Of a DNA stretch of 42,896 nt, positions 38,153-42,896 are shown in pieces (the first letter of the stretch is position 1; each line of letters begins with the position of its first letter). A program made the translations under genes and the position numbers. Source of the DNA: JBBDWZ01 sp050732575 (lineage in GTDB: Bacteria; Gemmatimonadota; Gemmatimonadetes; Longimicrobiales; RSA9); NCBI GenBank assembly GCA_050732575.1, contig JBOHRF010000015.1:1-42896 (forward strand), in the 5' to 3' direction. A model generated the notes under the pieces. It saw only the letters and a list, made by a program, of their open reading frames with translations, did no database searches and was not told the origin of the DNA.

Positions 38153-39085
38153 TTAAGGACGTCCGGAAGAGGGGAAGAGCGGAAGCGAGGAAGACGATTT
38201 CCGCGCGGGTGATTCGCAGGGTGAGCGCCGTGTGGTATAGGAGATCTGCGCGACTTTCCAGCCATCGACGGTACGCACGAGCTGTGCGGCATCGATACCG
38301 CAATGGGAGAATCGATCGCCCATATGCAAGTCGTACCAGGTCCAGATGGTTGCCAGGTTATCGCTGATACGCACTTCAGGGTGAACCATCTGCTCGCGGA
38401 TTTCGTTGCCGTCAGGAATGCGCGCCAGCGATTGCAGCCAGCTGCCGATAGGCGTTGGGAAGACGGCATCTGTCTGAAGGCCAATGAGCACACCGTCCGG
38501 AATGAAAGCCTGCCTGATGCTGGCTGTGTCGCGCGTACGCATACCATCGAAGACACGTTGCAGCGCGGTGACAATGGCGGCGGTATCGGTGGCAGTGGGC
38601 GGTGCGGGTGCTGTCGGAGCGCTTGCTCGCCCGCATGAATCCGGGCTGCGTCGTTGCGTATCGGCAATCTGAACGATTTTCCACTGGCCACCGGTCTGAA
38701 TGAGCTGGAACGCATCGTAGCCACAGTGACTGAAGTTATCACCAGCAAGGAAGTCGTAGCGTGTCCAGACCGTGGCCAGATTCTGATCGACGCGAATCTC
38801 GGGGTCGAAGATGCGTTCGTCGAGCCGGGCGCGAGCGGATCCAATACTGCGCACCCACCCGTCGATGGTGAGCGTGCGCGCAGTAGGCTGACCCTGCTGA
38901 TTGGTGCCCGTTGCAACCAGGCGAGCCCTGGAGTCGAGAGTGGTACGCATGGCCACGGTGTCCTGCGCGCGCATGGCATCGAACAAACGGCGCACGACGG
39001 CAAGCGCGTCCTGCTCGGGAGATTGGGCCGAGGCGGGCGAAACAAGGACAAGGAGGGTCAGAAAAGCCGAGCGCAGCGTGTTCAT
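38153..39085 (-). CDS. Secreted protein with two NTF2-like (SnoaL/DUF4440-type) domains
   Basis: 310 aa. Signal peptide MNTLRSAFLTLLVLVSPASAQS. Two tandem copies of an NTF2-like domain: residues ~23-150 (ALAVVRRLFDAMRAQDTVAM; NLATVWTRYDFLAGDNFSHCGYDAFQL; WKIVQIADTQRRSPDSC) and ~170-295 (VTALQRVFDGMRTRDTASI; NLATIWTWYDLHMGDRFSHCGIDAAQL; WKVAQISYTTRRSPCES). The copies are clearly paralogous, each with a FSHCG motif. Function unknown; small-molecule binding or isomerase-like activity are possible. The dehydrogenase gene begins one base past its stop. Confidence 0.88.
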   Translation of the reverse strand: MNTLRSAFLTLLVLVSPASAQSPEQDALAVVRRLFDAMRAQDTVAMRTTLDSRARLVATGTNQQGQPTARTLTIDGWVRSIGSARARLDERIFDPEIRVDQNLATVWTRYDFLAGDNFSHCGYDAFQLIQTGGQWKIVQIADTQRRSPDSCGRASAPTAPAPPTATDTAAIVTALQRVFDGMRTRDTASIRQAFIPDGVLIGLQTDAVFPTPIGSWLQSLARIPDGNEIREQMVHPEVRISDNLATIWTWYDLHMGDRFSHCGIDAAQLVRTVDGWKVAQISYTTRRSPCESPARKSSSSLPLFPSSGRP

Positions 39086-39146
39086 AGAAACCTCGGAAAA
39101 GGGATCCGGTCAAGCCAGGAGCAGGGCACGATCGCGGGCATGGCTC

Positions 39147-39171
39147 CTCGTCACTCGTTACTCCATCACTC
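39147..39171. repeat. Degenerate CTCGTCA-type heptamer repeat
   Basis: CTCGTCA, CTCGTTA, CTCCATCA then CTC, next to the SDR stop. It is related to the perfect GTCACTC tandem near uppP. Confidence 0.5.
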
Positions 39172-39939
39172 TTTCCGATCTACGATGTAGATGTTGCGCT
39201 GCGCGGTTGGTACCACGACCAGATCCAGGATGTTGACATGATCGGGCAGATTGACCACGTAAGAAATGGTATCGGCAATATCATCGGGAGCGAGCGGCCG
39301 AAATCCCCGGTACACCTGCTGGGCCCGTTGTTCATCACCGCGGAAGCGCACGAGTGCGAACTCGGTTTCCACAAAGCCGGGATCCACGCTGGTCACCTTG
39401 AGGGGTGTGCCGGACAGGTCCAGGTTCATACCCTCGCTGAGCCCACGGATCGCGAACTTGGTGGCCGCGTACACGTTTCCGTTGGGATAGGTCCAGTGCC
39501 CGGCGGTACTGCCCAGGTTGACGATGTGACCGCGGCCCTGACGGATCATGTGGGGCATGATCGCGCGGCTGACGTTGAGCACGCCCTTGATGTTCGTGTC
39601 GATCATCTCATCCCAGTCCTGCGGGTCGCCTTCCTGGAACTTGTTGAAGCCGCGGGCGAGTCCTGCGTTGTTGATCAGGACATGCGGCACGTTGTCCGTG
39701 GCGGCGAGCCACTCCGACTCGGCATCCACACGTTCCCGGTCCCGGACATCGAGGCTTGCAGTCACGATCTCGACGCCAGACGTGCTCCTCAACTCGTTGG
39801 CCAGCTCGCTCAGCCGATCTTCGCGACGCGCCCAGAGGATCAGGCTGGCGCCCTCGCCGCCGAAGCGGCGTGCGCATGCTTCACCAATGCCGGAGCTCGC
39901 ACCCGTGATCAGTACCGTCTTGCCGCTAGTTCTGGACAT
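39166..39939 (-). CDS. Short-chain dehydrogenase (YdfG-like)
   Basis: 257 aa from the ATG at 39939; a longer frame to 40062 would overlap the upstream gene. NADP-binding TGASSGIGEACARRF (12-26), NNAGLARGF near 90-98, the catalytic Ser (NLGSTAGHW) and YAATKFAI (Tyr/Lys of YxxxK near 155-159). The C-terminal DLVVVPTAQ is typical of 3-hydroxy-acid (serine/allothreonine/malonic semialdehyde) dehydrogenases of the YdfG group. It starts two bases past the amidohydrolase stop, so the two are an operon. Confidence 0.9.
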   Translation of the reverse strand: MSRTSGKTVLITGASSGIGEACARRFGGEGASLILWARREDRLSELANELRSTSGVEIVTASLDVRDRERVDAESEWLAATDNVPHVLINNAGLARGFNKFQEGDPQDWDEMIDTNIKGVLNVSRAIMPHMIRQGRGHIVNLGSTAGHWTYPNGNVYAATKFAIRGLSEGMNLDLSGTPLKVTSVDPGFVETEFALVRFRGDEQRAQQVYRGFRPLAPDDIADTISYVVNLPDHVNILDLVVVPTAQRNIYIVDRKE

Positions 39940-39940
39940 G

Positions 39941-41359
39941 TCAGTTGATCCCGATCCGGCCCTTGATGGCGTCCGTGAGTTTGGCTGAATCGTAACCAAC
40001 GCCGTGCTTGAACACGGTGACCACATTGCGGATATCCGCTGGACTGCGTGTGGGATCGCCACGCAGCACGACCAGATCTGCGTTCAGGCCGGGCTTGATG
40101 GATCCAAATTGTTGGGCGCCACCGAGTACGCGGGCGCCATTTGCGGTCATGATCTGGGTGGCCTGTTCAGCCGAGAAGCCGGCCTCTACCAGCAGTTCGA
40201 AATTGCGCTGATCAGCGTACCCGGCGATGGCGGTTGCGCAACACGGATCCGCGCCGGCGGCCAGGAGACCTCCGGCTTTGACGAAGGCGCGTTCGTATTC
40301 CATGGCTTTCTTGAGCGCGGCGATGCCGCGCTGGTCGGCCTGCGCACTGTTCTTTCCGTTTTCGTAGTAGCGCGTCATTTGCTCGCGCGGGTCCGTGTAC
40401 AATGCGTCGAGCACGCGCTGGTCGAAGGGAACGCGCGAGGGCGTCCCGAGCTCCATCACGGCCAGCGTAGACGTCATGGCCACATTCTTAGCCACCATGT
40501 CCTTGAACGTTTGCTGCACATCGGCGCTGTTCACATCCAGGGCCGCATATGCGGAGTCACTAACGCTGGGGCAGCGGTCGGGCTGCTTTTGCGGCGAATA
40601 TTCGGTATTGACCAGCAGGCCGTGCTCAAGGTTGTCGATGCCAAGCGCGACCGCCTCACGGAAGCCGACCGAGCAGAGGTGCGCGGTCACTTTGACGCCA
40701 TGTTTGTGCGCTTCTTCAATCGCGGCGCCCAGCTCTGCGCGTGAGATCTGTGTGTACGCTTTGAACCAGGACACTCCCTCTTCTGCCCAATACTTGACCA
40801 TGCGCCGTGCGTCATCGGCTCCGCTCAACGGATGCATAGGACCCATAGTCCCTGGTCCAGACCCTGGTCCCTGCAGATACGGACCTGTTACGTAAATGGT
40901 AGGCCCGATCACTCGTCCGTCGTCGATGTTGCGTCTGAGGTTCAGTTCCTGATACGAATCGTAGCTGCCGGTCGTCCGAATCGTGGTGACACCGGCGGCC
41001 AGAAATAGCTTGGGGTAACTGTACAGTTGATGGCGCGAATTGTAGTACATGTGATCGTGCAGCCCGACCAGGCCGGGTATGACTGTGTGGCCGGATAAGT
41101 CCAGAACGCGCGCGTTGGACGGGATCTGCACGCTCCCAGTCGAGCCAACTGCCCGAATCGTGCGTCCCTCGATCACGATTGTCTGATTGTCCCGTGCGGC
41201 TGTTCCGGTGCCGTCGATGACCTTTACGTTGGTCAAGGCGATGGCCGGGCCTTCTACGGAGATGTATGCGCGCGGCACGGAGCTGGGCGCCTGTTGTGCC
41301 GCGGCCAACGCAGGAACGATCAGTGCCGACAAAACGGCTAGTGGAAGCAGGCTGCGCAT
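39941..41359 (-). CDS. Secreted metal-dependent amidohydrolase
   Basis: 472 aa from the ATG at 41359, supported by AAAGGAG seven bases upstream and a signal peptide (MRSLLPLAVLSALIVPALAAAQQ). The amidohydrolase fold is clear: a beta-sandwich beginning IALTNVKVIDGTG, VIPGLVGLHDHMYY near 92-105 with the HxH metal pair, KVTAHLCSVGFREAVALGIDNLEHG near 220-245 with two further His, and a C-terminal GSIKPGLNADLVVLRGDP. Imidazolonepropionase-like/prolidase-like secreted amidohydrolases of this build are common in Gemmatimonadota and Acidobacteriota. Substrate unknown. Confidence 0.92.
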   Translation of the reverse strand: MRSLLPLAVLSALIVPALAAAQQAPSSVPRAYISVEGPAIALTNVKVIDGTGTAARDNQTIVIEGRTIRAVGSTGSVQIPSNARVLDLSGHTVIPGLVGLHDHMYYNSRHQLYSYPKLFLAAGVTTIRTTGSYDSYQELNLRRNIDDGRVIGPTIYVTGPYLQGPGSGPGTMGPMHPLSGADDARRMVKYWAEEGVSWFKAYTQISRAELGAAIEEAHKHGVKVTAHLCSVGFREAVALGIDNLEHGLLVNTEYSPQKQPDRCPSVSDSAYAALDVNSADVQQTFKDMVAKNVAMTSTLAVMELGTPSRVPFDQRVLDALYTDPREQMTRYYENGKNSAQADQRGIAALKKAMEYERAFVKAGGLLAAGADPCCATAIAGYADQRNFELLVEAGFSAEQATQIMTANGARVLGGAQQFGSIKPGLNADLVVLRGDPTRSPADIRNVVTVFKHGVGYDSAKLTDAIKGRIGIN

Positions 41360-41428
41360 GGCAGACTCCTTTGAATTCGGGAGGCTGAAGCGGACTGGAG
41401 CCACACATTCTATCACTCGTGTCTGTCA

Positions 41429-41947
41429 GTGACGAGCAACGAAGTGACGACCAGAAACAAAAAGCGAACGCGGGCCTTCAAAAAGCTTCTCGGTCTGGCA
41501 GCTCTAGTAGTCGTTCTGCCCCTTCTGGTTTTGCTTTATGCCGACGAGCTGGTCCGAGCCGTTACCACCGCCACCGTACCTCCCCCAGTGGCGCTTCCCA
41601 AGGGCGTTGAGATTCGTGTGGCACCACGGTTGACGCGGGTTATCGGAGCACCCAGCGGCGGTGCCTCCGCCATTACGCTGGGTCGCACCATCATCGTGCC
41701 TAACTTGCGCCTCGTGCCGGATCGGCCCACTGCGCGGCGGGCCTGGCGTCATCCCGGAGATACCCTGTTTTTGAGCACGGCCATCTGGAGCGAGGTAATT
41801 CGCCACGAACGGGTCCATGTGAGCCAGCGAGAACGATATGGTCGCTGGTATTTGCCCGTATACCTGTATTGGTTTGCTTTACGGGGTTATTCGGCACACC
41901 CACTCGAGCTCGAGGCCAACGGGCACAGTGGCACCTGGAACGATTGA
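41429..41947 (+). CDS. Membrane-anchored HExxH protein (putative zinc metallopeptidase)
   Basis: 172 aa from a GTG at 41429 (another GTG at 41444 is possible). A basic stretch (RNKKRTRAFKK) precedes a membrane helix (about 19-40), so most of the protein is periplasmic. Near residue 123 lies IRHERVHVSQRERYG, an exact HExxH, followed ~35 residues later by HPLELEAN with a Glu as possible third ligand, as in DUF4157-type proteins. The length is short for a peptidase and no substrate is suggested. It diverges from the amidohydrolase gene. Confidence 0.72.
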   Translation: MTSNEVTTRNKKRTRAFKKLLGLAALVVVLPLLVLLYADELVRAVTTATVPPPVALPKGVEIRVAPRLTRVIGAPSGGASAITLGRTIIVPNLRLVPDRPTARRAWRHPGDTLFLSTAIWSEVIRHERVHVSQRERYGRWYLPVYLYWFALRGYSAHPLELEANGHSGTWND

Positions 41948-42150
41948 TTACAGCCCCTTGCCAGGAAAGCATTTCAAGTCATTACTGGACGGCGAGTTAC
42001 GCACCCTTGAACGACGGGGACTGGATCCTTTCAACAGGCTTGACTGGTACCCAGGGACGCTGCCACCATGGGGCGTGACCCGGCGCTCGGCACCGCCGTC
42101 TCTTAGAAACGGGCATGCTTCACTGCCCCCCAAGGTTGAGGGTGTTTCAT
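41948..42150. other. Spacer without recognised gene
   Basis: 203 bp between the HExxH gene and the lipoprotein gene. An overlapping frame (41838-42209) looks like a shadow. GAGGGTG near the right end is the likely ribosome-binding site for the next gene. Confidence 0.45.
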
Positions 42151-42756
42151 ATGCGTCGTGCTACGTTTGGGCTGACGATGACCATCGTTCTGGTCGCGTG
42201 CGGCGATGATCCTATGTCGACTGGTGATCGTTTGACTCGCGGCGAGGCGGAAACGATTGCAGGCGGAGTCACACAGACCAGTTCGAGCGCGTCCGGAAGC
42301 CTGCGCCCGCAATCCGGCGGAACGGACGTCGTGGCATCACCGCCTCGAACCTTCACGGTTGACCATGAAAGCAGCCACCCATGCCCGCGCGGCGGGCGAA
42401 TCGGTATTGCGCTGGAAGTGACGTTTACGGCCGACGTCGAGGGGCGGGACTACTCCTACGATGCAGAGGGATCGCTCACCCATGAGGCCTGTGCATACAT
42501 CGAAGAAGGCGTGACGCTGACCGTGACGGGCGATCCAAACATCAGCTATGAGGCGCACGCTGCAGTCCGGGGAGGCCAGCCGCAAGGCCAGTTCACGTCC
42601 GAAGCGGGTGGCGCCTTCGACTGGACGGCGAGTGATGGACGCAGCGGCCGCTGTGTGGTGGACCTGAGTGACATTACCGACTTCGCGGCTAAAACGCGGA
42701 CGATAGAAGGTCAAGTTTGCGGGCATACAATTCGCCACGTAACAACCTGGACTTAA
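42151..42756 (+). CDS. Small lipoprotein of unknown function
   Basis: 201 aa from the ATG at 42151. MRRATFGLTMTIVLVACGDD is a lipoprotein signal with the lipobox LVAC; Asp after the Cys would favour inner-membrane retention by the +2 rule, if that rule applies here. The mature part is Ser/Thr-rich to about residue 65, then a probable beta-sandwich with four Cys (HPCPRG, EACAYI, GRCVVDL, GQVCGH) which could form two disulfides. No family recognised. A strong terminator follows. Confidence 0.75.
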   Translation: MRRATFGLTMTIVLVACGDDPMSTGDRLTRGEAETIAGGVTQTSSSASGSLRPQSGGTDVVASPPRTFTVDHESSHPCPRGGRIGIALEVTFTADVEGRDYSYDAEGSLTHEACAYIEEGVTLTVTGDPNISYEAHAAVRGGQPQGQFTSEAGGAFDWTASDGRSGRCVVDLSDITDFAAKTRTIEGQVCGHTIRHVTTWT

Positions 42757-42783
42757 GCCGGACGAGGAGAACCGTTCGGCCAG

Positions 42784-42818
42784 GCCCCGTGCAACGCAAG
42801 TTGCGTGGGGCTTTTTTT
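42784..42818 (+). terminator. Strong Rho-independent terminator
   Basis: GCCCCGTGCAAC pairs with GTTGCGTGGGGC over 12 bp with two G-U pairs, GCAA tetraloop, then T7. It begins 28 bases after the lipoprotein stop. Confidence 0.93.
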
Positions 42819-42821
42819 GGG

Positions 42822-42896
42822 CGGGGCTGCGCCCCGGGCGCGCTTTGCGGGCGCGCTTCGCGGGCGCTCGTGGACGCGGGCGCGCTTCGCTTCGCT
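42822..42896. repeat. GC-rich direct repeats at the window end
   Basis: CGGGCGCGCTTTGC at 42835 and CGGGCGCGCTTCGC at 42848 and 42877, preceded by a GGGGC-TGC-GCCCC palindrome. The same 14-mer appears inverted at 5332-5345. The window ends inside this array, so its full extent is unknown. Confidence 0.75.

Noticed and set aside
37144..38367. 407-codon plus-strand frame antisense to the dehydrogenase
   Set aside because: No recognisable domain, low-quality composition; it is the shadow of a GC-rich gene.
37057..39051. A single 664-codon frame joining the dehydrogenase with an N-terminal ~300-residue part
   Set aside because: The N-terminal part is an out-of-frame reading of the secreted NTF2-like gene (38153-39085), which has a proper signal peptide and domain text. 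The real dehydrogenase begins at 38151.
41838..42209. 123-codon plus-strand frame between the HExxH and lipoprotein genes
   Set aside because: It overlaps both genes in other frames and shows no domain text.

Overview
The window is GC-rich, roughly 60 % by eye, and comes from a diderm (Gram-negative type) bacterium. Supporting features are the TssL/TssM pieces of a type VI secretion apparatus, several Sec- and lipobox-bearing proteins and an outer-membrane barrel. The gene content (zinc-ribbon Ser/Thr kinase with Ig repeats, secreted amidohydrolase, bactofilin/M23 pair, dnaA and dnaN separated by a long spacer) fits Gemmatimonadota best, with Acidobacteriota as the alternative. This placement is an inference from content; there is no rRNA in the window. 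I saw no tRNA, rRNA, CRISPR array, transposase or phage gene.

Region 1 (1-9.5 kb) is a secretion and signalling island. tssM (cut by the window edge) and tssL run leftward. Divergently, a Pro/Ala-rich membrane-anchored protein carries six spaced copies of an E-F-T-x-x-F motif after a kinase-N-lobe-like domain; three bases later comes a lipoprotein with Ig-like repeats and a C-terminal CxxCH heme motif. A secreted barrel protein and a large Ser/Thr kinase follow. Region 2 (9.4-14.3 kb) holds an ornithine-cyclodeaminase-family enzyme, chrB-chrA (chromate response and efflux) and two small proteins of unknown function.

Region 3 (14.3-24.1 kb) is housekeeping: fused gcvP, a DJ-1/PfpI protein, rho, uppP, a NYN nuclease, an acyl-lipid desaturase with an 11-residue-repeat tail and an intrinsic terminator in its leader, a nickel/cobalt permease-like protein, pyrE and a flavin reductase. 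A palindromic repeat cluster fills the space between the PfpI gene and rho.

Region 4 (24.1-34.2 kb) is the replication-origin neighbourhood. dnaN and dnaA run leftward; rpmH-rnpA-yidD-yidC run rightward; then come acylphosphatase, two parS sites, parA-parB, an M23 peptidase, bactofilin and an intergenic cluster of DnaA-box-like 9-mers that is my best oriC candidate. recF, jag, mnmE, mnmG and rsmG are absent from their usual places. Region 5 (33.4-42.9 kb) is a mixed set: Nif3-like protein, zinc-ribbon membrane protein, LOG-family hydrolase coupled to a deoxyhypusine-synthase-like protein, MDR alcohol dehydrogenase behind a secreted double NTF2-like protein, secreted amidohydrolase plus SDR, a membrane-anchored HExxH protein and a lipoprotein followed by a strong terminator and GC-rich repeats.

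The most unusual items are the EFT-motif protein beside the T6SS genes, the desaturase with its LEA/synuclein-like tail and leader terminator, the GTAAG palindromic cluster behind rho, and the origin-like box cluster 6 kb from dnaA.
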